A stretch of DNA of 13,419 bases from JAAUTS01 sp038250235 (GTDB taxonomy: Bacteria; Verrucomicrobiota; Verrucomicrobiia; Methylacidiphilales; JAAUTS01), in assembly GCA_038250235.1 (NCBI GenBank), contig JBBSCO010000070.1, forward strand, positions 1 through 13,419. The letters are read 5' to 3'. The notes beneath the pieces are model-generated. The model ran no database searches and had not been told where the DNA came from. It was given only the letters and a program-made list of their open reading frames with translations. A program made the position numbers and the translations under genes. Position 1 is the first letter of the stretch; each line of letters starts with the position of its first letter. Shown in pieces: positions 5,888 through 13,419 of the stretch.

Positions 5888-8434
5888 ATGTCGGAAAGTA
5901 TATCCCAGCTTCCTGTCCGTGAGATCAGCCAGAGTATTTTGGTCGCTTTGGAAAAGCATGGACGTTTGGTTTTGAAAGCGCCGACTGGATCCGGGAAATC
6001 AACCCAGGTTCCCCAGATTCTTCTCGAACAGAACGCCGCCGGAAAAGGCCAGATTGTCATCCTGCAACCCCGGCGTCTGGCGGCCCGCCTTCTGGCCAAA
6101 CGTGTTTCCCATGAACGGAAATCGCCTCTGGGCCAAGAGGTTGGTTATCAGATCAGGCTCGAAGACAAGTCTTCTGCAGCCACGAGGATTCTTTACCTGA
6201 CCGAGGGTATTTTGTTGCGCAAAATGATTTCCGATCCCTTGCTGAAGAATGTTGATGTTTTGATTTTTGACGAGTTTCATGAGCGCCACCTCTATTCCGA
6301 CATTTCATTGGCCCGGGCACTGCATCTACAACAGACCACCCGGCCTGACCTGAAGATCGTGGTGATGTCGGCAACGCTCACCACTGATTTGCTTCTCGAT
6401 TATCTCAAGCCCTGTCCTCTGGTCGAATCCGAAGGTCGCCAGTTTTCTGTCAGTGAAGAATATCTCGCGTTCGGGCCCGGCATGGATCGTGAAAAAATCT
6501 GGGATATGGCTGCGGATGCTTTTGCCGATCTTGTCCGGCGTGATGTTCCCGGTGACGCATTGATCTTTATGCCGGGTGCTTTTGAAATTCGAAAAACCAT
6601 CGAGGCATTGAAACAGTGCAGGGACAGCGGGGAGTGGAGTGTTCGCCCCCTTTACGGTGAACTGAGTGGGGACCAGCAGGATGAGGCCATGTCGGAAAGT
6701 CCCAAGCGTCGGGTAATTGTGGCGACCAACGTGGCAGAAACATCCATCACGATTCCCGGCATCCGCATCGTCGTGGACAGCGGACTGGCCCGGGTGGCAA
6801 AGTTTGATCCACGCCGCGGGATTAACACACTATTAGTCGACAAGATAAGCCAGGCTTCGGCCGAACAACGAAAAGGCCGTGCAGGCAGAACGGATCATGG
6901 GCACTGTCTCCGGCTCTGGACCAAGCTGGAACATGAGAAACGTGCGATTTCCGAGCTCCCTGAAATCCGACGGGTCGAGTTGTCAGAGGCATTGCTGCAA
7001 CTGAAAGGCACGGGGGTTGGGTCGTTGAAGGATTTCAACTGGGTGGAGAAGCCTACAACCGAAGCCTTTGGCAAGGCCCTGACACTTCTGGAAGATCTGG
7101 GTGCGTTGGATGGGGAGGAAAAACTGACAGCTGTCGGAAGGCAGATGTTGAGATTTCCCATGCATCCCCGTTATGCCCGCATGTTGATTGAAGCTGCCAA
7201 GCTCGGTTGTGTGGGCCCGGTATCCTCGGTGGCGGCCCTCTCCCAGAGCAAGCCCATCCTGCGTCGACGCAGTGGGAGGCAGGCGGAGGATCGTCGGGAT
7301 GATGCGCTGGGAGATGAAGGGGAATCCGACTTTTTTATCCAGATACGTGCCTGGCGCTTTGCCGTAGAGAACCGGTTTGATTTCCAGAGCTGCGAGCGCA
7401 TGGGAATCGATGTGCAGTCGGCCCGGCAGGTGGAAGAGTTGGCAACTTATTTCCGGAACATGGCGCAACGGCAGGGACTGCCTTTGGGTGATGAAATAGT
7501 TGACGACGCCAAAATTCGGAAATGTATCCTTGCGGGTTTTGCCGACCAGGTGGCCCACCGTCTGGACAAGGGCTCGCTGCGCTGCCAGATGGTGCATGGT
7601 AGGAAAGGGGAACTGGTGCGGGAGAGTGTCGTGCGGGACAAAGAGTATCTGGTCATTACGGAGATTACGGAAATTCAGGACGGGCGTGGTGACGTCAAAA
7701 CCCTGCTCAGCCAGGCTTCCGCGATTGAGCGGGAATGGCTGAGCGAGGTTTTTCCTGAGGCCATGGGGAAGCAGCAGGAGGTTTTTTACGATGAAACTCT
7801 CCGCCGTGTCATGACCAGGGAGACCGAATGTTATCATGATCTTGTCTTGTCATCGCGCATCCGAGATGAAGCTCCCAGGGAGGAAGCGGCCCGTCTTTTG
7901 AGCGAGCAGGTTCAAAAAGGGAGATGTATTCTGACCGGCTGGAATGAGCGCATGGATCAGTGGGTGTTGAGGATTGGATTTATCCAAAAGCTGATGCCGG
8001 AGCTCGAATTGCCTTCCTTTGGACCCGAAGAAAAACAGAGTCTCATAGAAAGCCTTTGTCACGGGGCCCGCAGTTATAAAGAGATCAAGGACCGCGATCT
8101 GTGGCCGATGACGCAGGAATGGCATTCGCACGTCCAGCGTGGATGGTTGGAAGATTTTGCTCCTGAGCGGGTTGGCTTGGCCGGCGGCTATAAGGCCAAG
8201 GTGACCTACGCCGTCAATGAGCCGGCCAGTATTTCGGTCAAGATTCAGGATCTTTTTGGACAAAAGGAAAATCCAAAAATTGCTTCAGGAAGAACCTCAC
8301 TCGTCATCAAGATATTGGCACCCAATTTCAGGCCCGTGCAGATCACGTCGGATCTTGCTTCGTTTTGGAGGGATAGCTATCCCTCAGTCAAAATGGAATT
8401 GCAACGCCGTTATCCGAAGCACAAGTGGCTTTGA
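5888..8434 (+). CDS. hrpB: ATP-dependent helicase HrpB (DEAH-box)
   Basis: This 848-aa protein is a superfamily 2 DEAH/RHA-type nucleic acid helicase. The cellular role of bacterial HrpB is poorly defined. Walker A is PTGSGKST (32-39), motif II DEFH (128-131), motif III SAT (161-163), motif V NVAETSITIPG (281-291) and motif VI QRKGRAGR (327-334). A helicase-associated winged-helix/ratchet region follows (360-540). The C-terminal signature RPVQITSDLASFW...RYPKHKWL is characteristic of HrpB rather than HrpA. The length fits HrpB. The ATG at 5888 gives an N terminus (SISQLPVREISQSIL) aligning with E. coli HrpB. In-frame starts at 5849 (TTG) and 5852 (ATG) would add about a dozen unconserved residues. 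It appears to be transcribed alone. Confidence 0.95.
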   Translation: MSESISQLPVREISQSILVALEKHGRLVLKAPTGSGKSTQVPQILLEQNAAGKGQIVILQPRRLAARLLAKRVSHERKSPLGQEVGYQIRLEDKSSAATRILYLTEGILLRKMISDPLLKNVDVLIFDEFHERHLYSDISLARALHLQQTTRPDLKIVVMSATLTTDLLLDYLKPCPLVESEGRQFSVSEEYLAFGPGMDREKIWDMAADAFADLVRRDVPGDALIFMPGAFEIRKTIEALKQCRDSGEWSVRPLYGELSGDQQDEAMSESPKRRVIVATNVAETSITIPGIRIVVDSGLARVAKFDPRRGINTLLVDKISQASAEQRKGRAGRTDHGHCLRLWTKLEHEKRAISELPEIRRVELSEALLQLKGTGVGSLKDFNWVEKPTTEAFGKALTLLEDLGALDGEEKLTAVGRQMLRFPMHPRYARMLIEAAKLGCVGPVSSVAALSQSKPILRRRSGRQAEDRRDDALGDEGESDFFIQIRAWRFAVENRFDFQSCERMGIDVQSARQVEELATYFRNMAQRQGLPLGDEIVDDAKIRKCILAGFADQVAHRLDKGSLRCQMVHGRKGELVRESVVRDKEYLVITEITEIQDGRGDVKTLLSQASAIEREWLSEVFPEAMGKQQEVFYDETLRRVMTRETECYHDLVLSSRIRDEAPREEAARLLSEQVQKGRCILTGWNERMDQWVLRIGFIQKLMPELELPSFGPEEKQSLIESLCHGARSYKEIKDRDLWPMTQEWHSHVQRGWLEDFAPERVGLAGGYKAKVTYAVNEPASISVKIQDLFGQKENPKIASGRTSLVIKILAPNFRPVQITSDLASFWRDSYPSVKMELQRRYPKHKWL

Positions 8435-8696
8435 CTGCGTTGTTGCGACTTCTCCTGCGACAAGGCACCTTGGCGCTCGAACCACCAAGCCTGAGGTCGA
8501 ACCAACGATCTCTTGTATCCCCATTATGGAAGGTTTCGGCCTGACCGTTACTTTTCAGTGTTATTTTTTTACCCCCATTTCTGAACAGGTTTGCAATAAA
8601 ATACAAAAAAAGACATTACTGAAGCGCGGAGACCAAGAAACTTAGTGGGTTTCCAATTTTAAGACTAGGAGAATTAGATTAAGCTTTGACGATTTA

Positions 8697-8879
8697 ATGG
8701 GTTCTCTATTAACGACATATGGGCATAATCAGAAAATAGAGGCTAAAGCTTTCACAAAATTTTTTCCCGTCTTTAACCCTAAAGACCCGGTCTTTGACGA
8801 AAATGTCATTATAGAGTATTTGCATTATATAGTCCTCATAATGTCTTTAATTGCTTGCATTGTTTCGATTTGTTTTTAG
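8697..8879 (+). CDS. Hypothetical small protein with C-terminal membrane helix (doubtful)
   Basis: A 60-codon frame whose last 18 or so residues (YIVLIMSLIACIVSICF) would form one transmembrane helix; the N-terminal 40 residues are polar. It ends 9 nt before the cassette D start, so it could be the first gene of that transcript. Against this, the region is AT-rich, where short hydrophobic frames arise by chance. The only Shine-Dalgarno-like AGGAG (8667-8671) lies 25 nt from the ATG. I recognise no family. Confidence 0.25.
   Translation: MGSLLTTYGHNQKIEAKAFTKFFPVFNPKDPVFDENVIIEYLHYIVLIMSLIACIVSICF
8781..8795. promoter_or_regulatory. Perfect 7-bp palindrome AAAGACC-C-GGTCTTT
   Basis: The arms AAAGACC (8781-8787) and GGTCTTT (8789-8795) are perfect inverted repeats around one base, about 95 nt upstream of cassette D. 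The symmetry suits a dimeric regulator's operator, but it also lies inside the doubtful small ORF. No regulator gene is present in the window. Confidence 0.25.
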
Positions 8880-8888
8880 GCTATATCT

Positions 8889-9599
8889 ATGAAAGTTGCC
8901 ATTAGCGATTTTGTGATTGAGGCGAATAATCAACTTGATCAGAGACGCCAGAAATCTCGGTCTGGCTTTACACTTGTGGAACTTCTTACCGCCGTGACCA
9001 TCATACTTACTTTGTTATCCATATCCCTTCCCGCGACCCGATCTTTGATGTCAGGTTCGTCTGCAAGTAAGTCGGTTTCGGAGTTGGCTGCGCTATTTGA
9101 GCAGGCGCGCTCAGAGGCAATTGGGCGGAACACCTACGTATGGCTGGGTATTCAGGTCGAAACATCCAATAGATACCAAATTAGTACTGTGCTCTTTGCA
9201 TCACAAGATGGCACTGTGGACACGACGGCGGCAAATGTGCGCCAGATCAGCAAAACGTTTGTTTTTACAGATCTGCGTCTGGGAGAACCTGTTGGCGGAA
9301 CATCCTTCGCACAGTCCCAGGAAAATTTTCAGTTAACTGCGGATCGCCAGTCTTCTGTTGAATTGAATGTGGCGGGATCAGTTCTAAAGGTTTTTACCAA
9401 TGTCATTCAGATCAATCCCAACGGAGAAGTCAGTCTTCCCCCTGAAAGAGCACAGAGTGAACCTGTGGATGCTGCGGTAGCCAAATGGATCAATCTTAAT
9501 ATGCTGCCGACCCAAGGGCTGAAGGATCTTGTGGAAAAAAGTCTTGAAGTAAGGATTGCGACACTAACCGGACAGGTTCAGCTTATTCGATCCAGATGA
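8889..9599 (+). CDS. Verru_Chthon cassette protein D: GspH/FimT-like prepilin-type minor pseudopilin
   Basis: The 236-aa protein starts with a long basic leader (1-26). A class III prepilin signal SG|FTLVELLTAVTIILTLL follows, with cleavage after G26 and the conserved Glu at +5 (E31). The helix is followed by LAALFEQARSEAIGRNTYVWLG (67-87), the pattern of GspH/FimT-type pseudopilins. It should be inserted in the inner membrane, cleaved and methylated by a PilD-type peptidase (not in the window), and built into a pilus-like fibre. The family match (TIGR02596, from memory) is inferred from this signature and from the adjoining B, C and A partners. TAGG about 9 nt before the ATG is a weak ribosome site. 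Its TGA overlaps the next ATG (ATGA, 9596-9599), so the two are translationally coupled. Confidence 0.75.
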   Translation: MKVAISDFVIEANNQLDQRRQKSRSGFTLVELLTAVTIILTLLSISLPATRSLMSGSSASKSVSELAALFEQARSEAIGRNTYVWLGIQVETSNRYQISTVLFASQDGTVDTTAANVRQISKTFVFTDLRLGEPVGGTSFAQSQENFQLTADRQSSVELNVAGSVLKVFTNVIQINPNGEVSLPPERAQSEPVDAAVAKWINLNMLPTQGLKDLVEKSLEVRIATLTGQVQLIRSR

Positions 9600-10084
9600 A
9601 ATTAAAGGGATACCAGGCCTTTTCGCTCATTGAGGTAACTATAGCTCTTGCTGTAGTCGCAATCGCCGTAGTGGCCATTGTGGGAGTTTTGCCCGTGGGG
9701 CTTTCCACTCACCGGGATTCCAAAGAAACGCAGGCAGCAACTCTTATCATGGGCTCGTTGGCGGGCCGGCTACAGCAGGCATCGAAACTGGATGATCCTT
9801 CGGAAGCCATGCCTGAGCTCACCTTCACTCTGTCGAGCGATGCCTTTGCCACGGATGATCTTTATGTCGACAGGATAGGACACTCATTGGGTAGCACGCT
9901 GACTCCCTCAAGTCTCTATCGTGTGCAAATTACCCATAAAATGCCTTCAACGGCTGACCAAACAATGGGTCTTGCTCACATTCAGATCAGTTGGCCGGCC
10001 TTTCCCAGTGCAAGTGTTTCTCAGCCTTTCGGTTCGGTTGAAGCAACCGTTGCTTTGGTGCCACGGAGAGCTCATGAGCAATAA
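9596..10084 (+). CDS. Verru_Chthon cassette protein B: GspI-like minor pseudopilin
   Basis: This 162-aa protein begins with a very short leader and a prepilin segment, A|FSLIEVTIALAVVAIAVVAIVGVLPVGL. F9 would be the first mature residue and E13 the +5 Glu. The residue before the cleavage site is Ala instead of the usual Gly, which would probably slow but need not prevent processing. The segment and the following 'LSTHRDSKETQAATLI' match the B family of the cassette (TIGR02598, from memory), and the helix resembles GspI/PilV. The start is fixed by the 4-nt ATGA overlap with cassette D. The 3' end overlaps cassette C by 11 nt. It should act in the same envelope complex as D, C and A. Confidence 0.75.
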   Translation: MKLKGYQAFSLIEVTIALAVVAIAVVAIVGVLPVGLSTHRDSKETQAATLIMGSLAGRLQQASKLDDPSEAMPELTFTLSSDAFATDDLYVDRIGHSLGSTLTPSSLYRVQITHKMPSTADQTMGLAHIQISWPAFPSASVSQPFGSVEATVALVPRRAHEQ

Positions 10085-11072
10085 CCGAAAGCCATACGCA
10101 GCATCGGTTGCTGGTTTTTCTCTGATTGAGCTCATGGCGGCAATTGTCATATTGATCGTCTTGGTGTTGATCATGACCAAGATGATTGACATCACCTCAA
10201 GAACTTCGATGTTGACCGGGAAAACCATGGATGTGGAAAGTGAAGTGAGAATGGTTTTTGATCGTTTCGCCTTGGATCTGAATCAGGCAGTGAATCGGCC
10301 TGATGTTGACTGGCGCCTTAATAAAGCTGTGGGAAACGACCAGATCGGATTTTGGTCCCAGGTTCGGGGATACAACAGCCAACGGGCGCTTTCGTCGGTA
10401 AATTTCAGGGTTGCCTCCATGGCACCGACACCTGGAGTTCCCGGTTCAGGTTTGCCGCAATTGGAAAGAGCTGCCAGGGGTGTAGGGTGGGATGACATGG
10501 TTTTAGGTGTGGAACAGGATCCCCTGCTTGGTCCGACACTGGTGATTCCGGCTTCTTCGGACTATCAACTTCTGGGTGATCAGATTTTTCGCCTCGAATT
10601 CTGCTATTTGCTGAAGGACGGTTCGCTTTCAACCGTACATTATAATTCGCAAATCAAGAATGAACTTCTCTCAACGCGGGCTCCGGATGCTTCTGATGAT
10701 GTCTCCTACTCCTATAGAGCAGGCTCATGGTGGACAATGACGGTGTCTGGAACCCCAGCGGCGCCTGGAACCACAGCGCACTATATTTGTCGGGATGAAA
10801 GCATGGGGAGGGCGATATGGGAAAAAACCGCCCCTACAGAAAATATAAGTGCCATTGTCATGGCTGTCGCGATAGTTGATCGTAAAACAAGGATGCTGCT
10901 TTCAGATGGACAATTGAATTCCCTGACAAATCTGTTCCTAGACGCAGATGATGGTGCGGATGTCCTTTCGGCATGGAACGCAGTTTCGGATGATCCGGCT
11001 CCGTTGATTTCCATTCATCCTCTGCTCGGGCAGACGGTGCGGGTTTATCAGCGTTACTTCACTTTGCCATGA
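10074..11072 (+). CDS. Verru_Chthon cassette protein C: GspJ-like minor pseudopilin
   Basis: The 332-aa product starts MSNNRKPYAASVAG|FSLIELMAAIVILIVL, with cleavage after G14 and Glu at +5 (E19). The C-terminal part (about 60-332) is a large exported domain. It opens with 'VRMVFDRFALDLNQAVNR', the pattern seen after the helix in GspJ/PilW proteins. I matched it to cassette family C (TIGR02599, from memory). The frame is open upstream to 9921, but the ATG at 10074 is chosen because GGAG (10065-10068) sits 5 nt ahead and it places the prepilin leader correctly. It overlaps B by 11 nt and A by an ATGA (11069-11072), so coupled translation and fixed stoichiometry are likely. Confidence 0.75.
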   Translation: MSNNRKPYAASVAGFSLIELMAAIVILIVLVLIMTKMIDITSRTSMLTGKTMDVESEVRMVFDRFALDLNQAVNRPDVDWRLNKAVGNDQIGFWSQVRGYNSQRALSSVNFRVASMAPTPGVPGSGLPQLERAARGVGWDDMVLGVEQDPLLGPTLVIPASSDYQLLGDQIFRLEFCYLLKDGSLSTVHYNSQIKNELLSTRAPDASDDVSYSYRAGSWWTMTVSGTPAAPGTTAHYICRDESMGRAIWEKTAPTENISAIVMAVAIVDRKTRMLLSDGQLNSLTNLFLDADDGADVLSAWNAVSDDPAPLISIHPLLGQTVRVYQRYFTLP

Positions 11073-13419
11073 GTTTACCAACGTTAAACAAGGTTAGATG
11101 TCTGCGTTTTTCTTCGTTAAGTAGGAACGGGATGGCTTTGGCCATCATACTGCCGCTCCTTGTTTTACTAACCTTGTTGGTCACCGCTATCCTATCCAGA
11201 GCTTTGCTGGAAAGGAAAATAACCAGCAGCACTGCGGCCCAGGCACAGGCGACGTTGCTTGGTCAAAGTGCTTTGGAATGGGTCAAAGATGACCTCCTCT
11301 CAGAAATAAAGGAAGGATCTACAACGGTTGTTCCAGGAGTTTACAGCCCTACGCTGCCCAATGCTATTCTGCCTCAACGCGTGGGCACTCTTGATACACT
11401 TCCCAATCTGGTCAAAACCAGCAGGCGGGGAGCTGATTTTTTTGACTTTGGTGGAACGACCAAGCCTTACAGTCGAGCTGTGGACTCAGCCACAAGTGAC
11501 ACTGATATGAATGGTTCCAAAATCAGTCTGTCCCGCTGGAACAAGCCGCAGCTCATCTCTTCTATGGCAGACTTCAGGGCACCCGACTGGATTTTAATCA
11601 CCCGGAAAGGCCCGAAGGTGTTTGCCGCGTACAATAACAGCATGGCGGATCGTAAGAGCTTATCAAACGATGACTATGTTTCCGGTCGTTACGCCTTCGC
11701 TATTTACGACGAGGGAGGCTTGTTGGATGTCAATGTTGCCGGGGCACCTTCGGTTGTGCCTGCCGATGACCGCAGCAGAAGAGGGCCGACGGCCTTGGCG
11801 GATCTCACGCAGATTGGACTCAGTCAGCCCCAGATCGACGCGTTGGTCGGGTGGAGAAACCGCCTCACCCTTGGTGCTACTGGAACCTTCCCATCTTACA
11901 CTCTCAGCGCAGATGCTGATAAAAAGTATCTCGACTATGTCACGAAAGCCCCCGGCGGTTTTTTGATTCCCCCGTATGACGATGCCACCCAAAACAGCGA
12001 CCAACGCTTCCTCAGCCGCCAAGACTTGCTGGCTTTTCAAAAAAGCAATCCCACGCAGCTCCCCGCGGCGAGCCTGCCGTTTTTGACAACGTTCTCCCGT
12101 TCGCTCGCCCGCCCCTCCTGGCGTCCGCTCCAGAACGCGGTGGATTTGCAGGTGGCCGCCGATTCACGTGGCGCCATCACAAACGGCACCAACAACATTT
12201 ACGCTTACGAGGATAATGCCATTAAAGTCGATGCGCAGGGCGTCCCCACGGCGGTCAATCCCGACTTCCGGCTCTTGAAGGTGGTAAGACCTTTTACACG
12301 GATTGACGGTTCTCTTGCCAGTGTGGGTGAACCCTTGCTCAAAAGGAGATTCCCCCTCTCGCGACTGGCTTGGGTGGGCTCGGCAGGTCCGGCTGGTGGC
12401 GCCACGGCCGACCAGGTCAAAAAAGCATTCGGCCTCGAATGGGACGGTGGTCAGGATATCTGGGTTTATACCTCACCCGATTCAAACTCCGTCCGCGCGA
12501 CCATCAAGACGCTTAACGAGGTCGCCAACCCGACGGGCCGACCCCCGCGCGAGCCGGACTTCTTCGAACTCCTCAAAGCCGGCATCCTCGATGGCTCGGT
12601 CGGTCTCAGCCCCGACGTGCCGACGTTTATCGATACCATGCAGATGGACGTGAGCAAAGAGCGCCAGATCATCCAGATCGGTGCGAACGTTATCGACCAA
12701 TACGATGCCGATAGTTACCCGACCATCGTGCAGTTCCGTTGGCCCAGCCTTCCGAAAGACCCGAACTATGAGGAAGTGGCCGGGATCGAGAATCTGCCAT
12801 ACTTTGCGGGGATGATACCCATGGTTTTTCGTCGTGAAGGTGACGCTCTAACAGAGAGATTCATTCATATCTATTACGTTCCGCGCCTTTGGAATCCGCA
12901 TCAGAATGCGAGTTCGGCCTCGACAGGCCAAGTGCCTGACGAGATCCGGGTGATCGCTAGGCGGGGCATTTCTGGTTTCACGGTTCAGAACTGGAGAAAT
13001 AACGTCTGGAGAGTGACCGACGCACCAGTGGACTATCGGCTAACTCCACAGTCTGTATCGGTAAATAAGAACCAATTTGGGAATTTTGACAACGTCCAAG
13101 TATTGCAAAGTGCGAATTCAACTGCTTCTTCCAGTGTCGGAGAGATTCGACTTGGCTTAACGACCAAGGTTTTGCTCGCCGCCGACTTCAACGGTTTTTA
13201 TGGAGGACGGGCGGATATGTATGCTAATCAACACGAAAACCCTGTACCCACGCCGGGTAACCCGCAGGGTAATCCGATCGGGTATTGGTCCTACTGGATT
13301 GACGAAAAGCTGGACGCAAACGGCGACTCCCTTTCGCTCGAGATGCAATTTAGAACTGCCGGAAACCAGTGGAAAACCTACCAGCTTCTACCTGCCGCGA
13401 TTATGCGCTACAGCAAGAA
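11069..13419 (+). CDS. Verru_Chthon cassette protein A: large GspK/PilX-like pseudopilin (3' end beyond window)
   Basis: This frame has no stop before the window edge, giving at least 783 residues. A leader of 21 residues precedes NG|MALAIILPLLVLLTLLVTAIL. The +5 position is Ile, not Glu, as in GspK, the pseudopilin at the fibre tip. The stretch YAFAIYDEGGLLDVNVAG (208-225), then LADLTQIGLSQPQIDALVGWRNR (243-265) and RFLSRQDLLAF, parallels the GspK pattern 'v.DE.gklnlN' followed by a helix ending in WRD. The motif REPDFFELLKAGIL (494-507) is one I associate with cassette family A (TIGR02600, from memory). The ATG overlaps the end of C. Third-position base usage changes along the gene, being notably C/G-rich from about 12060 to 12720. 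Confidence 0.8.
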   Translation, partial: MSLPTLNKVRCLRFSSLSRNGMALAIILPLLVLLTLLVTAILSRALLERKITSSTAAQAQATLLGQSALEWVKDDLLSEIKEGSTTVVPGVYSPTLPNAILPQRVGTLDTLPNLVKTSRRGADFFDFGGTTKPYSRAVDSATSDTDMNGSKISLSRWNKPQLISSMADFRAPDWILITRKGPKVFAAYNNSMADRKSLSNDDYVSGRYAFAIYDEGGLLDVNVAGAPSVVPADDRSRRGPTALADLTQIGLSQPQIDALVGWRNRLTLGATGTFPSYTLSADADKKYLDYVTKAPGGFLIPPYDDATQNSDQRFLSRQDLLAFQKSNPTQLPAASLPFLTTFSRSLARPSWRPLQNAVDLQVAADSRGAITNGTNNIYAYEDNAIKVDAQGVPTAVNPDFRLLKVVRPFTRIDGSLASVGEPLLKRRFPLSRLAWVGSAGPAGGATADQVKKAFGLEWDGGQDIWVYTSPDSNSVRATIKTLNEVANPTGRPPREPDFFELLKAGILDGSVGLSPDVPTFIDTMQMDVSKERQIIQIGANVIDQYDADSYPTIVQFRWPSLPKDPNYEEVAGIENLPYFAGMIPMVFRREGDALTERFIHIYYVPRLWNPHQNASSASTGQVPDEIRVIARRGISGFTVQNWRNNVWRVTDAPVDYRLTPQSVSVNKNQFGNFDNVQVLQSANSTASSSVGEIRLGLTTKVLLAADFNGFYGGRADMYANQHENPVPTPGNPQGNPIGYWSYWIDEKLDANGDSLSLEMQFRTAGNQWKTYQLLPAAIMRYSK

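Larger units (their letters stand above)
8435..8888. other. Gap between hrpB and the pseudopilin cassette, increasingly AT-rich
   Basis: The first part (8435-8540) keeps the local base composition. It contains a weak stem TTGTTGC/GCGACAA (8440-8446, 8457-8463) with no T-run. From about 8555 the sequence turns strongly AT-rich. A T-run at 8564-8570 follows only a 4-bp CTGA/TCAG stem, so no convincing terminator is seen. A possible promoter for the cassette is TTGACG (8686-8691) with TATTAA (8707-8712), at a short 15-nt spacing. TTGACG at 8794-8799 has a poorer -10 (TATTTG, 17 nt on). A doubtful small ORF and a perfect palindrome lie within. Confidence 0.5.

Noticed and set aside
6983..7837. 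Minus-strand open frame (284 aa) opposite hrpB
   Set aside because: It is antisense to the conserved HrpB helicase-associated region and has no family signature.
8541..8570. Intrinsic terminator for hrpB
   Set aside because: The T-run is good, but the only stem ahead is 4 bp (CTGA/TCAG) with a 10-nt loop, too weak to call.
8217..8645. Plus-strand frame of 142 aa overlapping the end of hrpB
   Set aside because: It mostly lies in another frame over the conserved HrpB C terminus and has no motif or ribosome site.

Overview
The window most likely comes from a Verrucomicrobia-type bacterium (possibly the neighbouring Lentisphaerae), with moderate GC. The main evidence is the right-hand third, a four-gene pseudopilin cassette matching the 'Verru_Chthon cassette' families A-D as I know them. 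Those families are largely confined to this group. Many genes lack a clear Shine-Dalgarno site, and the gaps hold short interspersed repeats.

Left part (1-1904): the 5' half of a tRNA-Val(UAC) on the minus strand with a plausible promoter, then a plus-strand HEAT-repeat + THUMP + SAM-methyltransferase gene (probably an RNA guanine-N2 methyltransferase), then a convergent gap containing an inverted repeat.

Centre (1905-5739): leuS and recO on the minus strand. LeuS is 1029 aa, far longer than its family. The extra length is an in-frame 639-nt (213-codon) unit encoding a complete-looking Y1/HUH transposase of the REP-associated (RAYT) type. A REP-like hairpin bounds it at each end; the two hairpins are inverted copies, identical at 19 of 21 positions. 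The unit lies in the CP1 editing domain and has no evident start or stop codon of its own, so the transposase is made only as part of LeuRS. This is the most striking feature of the window. A triplicated TCGAATTT repeat also reads through the CP1 domain, and a GTCATC-type inverted repeat supplies the last codons and stop of a short RecO.

Right-centre (5740-8888): hrpB, an intact DEAH-box helicase, diverges from recO across a repeat-bearing gap. It is followed by a 454-nt, increasingly AT-rich gap with one doubtful small membrane ORF and a perfect 7-bp palindrome.

Right part (8889-13419): four tightly overlapping plus-strand genes, cassette D, B, C and A, with A running off the window. By sequence character they resemble GspH, GspI, GspJ and GspK, in the same order as in type II secretion operons. 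They probably form a minor-pseudopilin tip complex for a type IV pilus or type II secretion-like machine.
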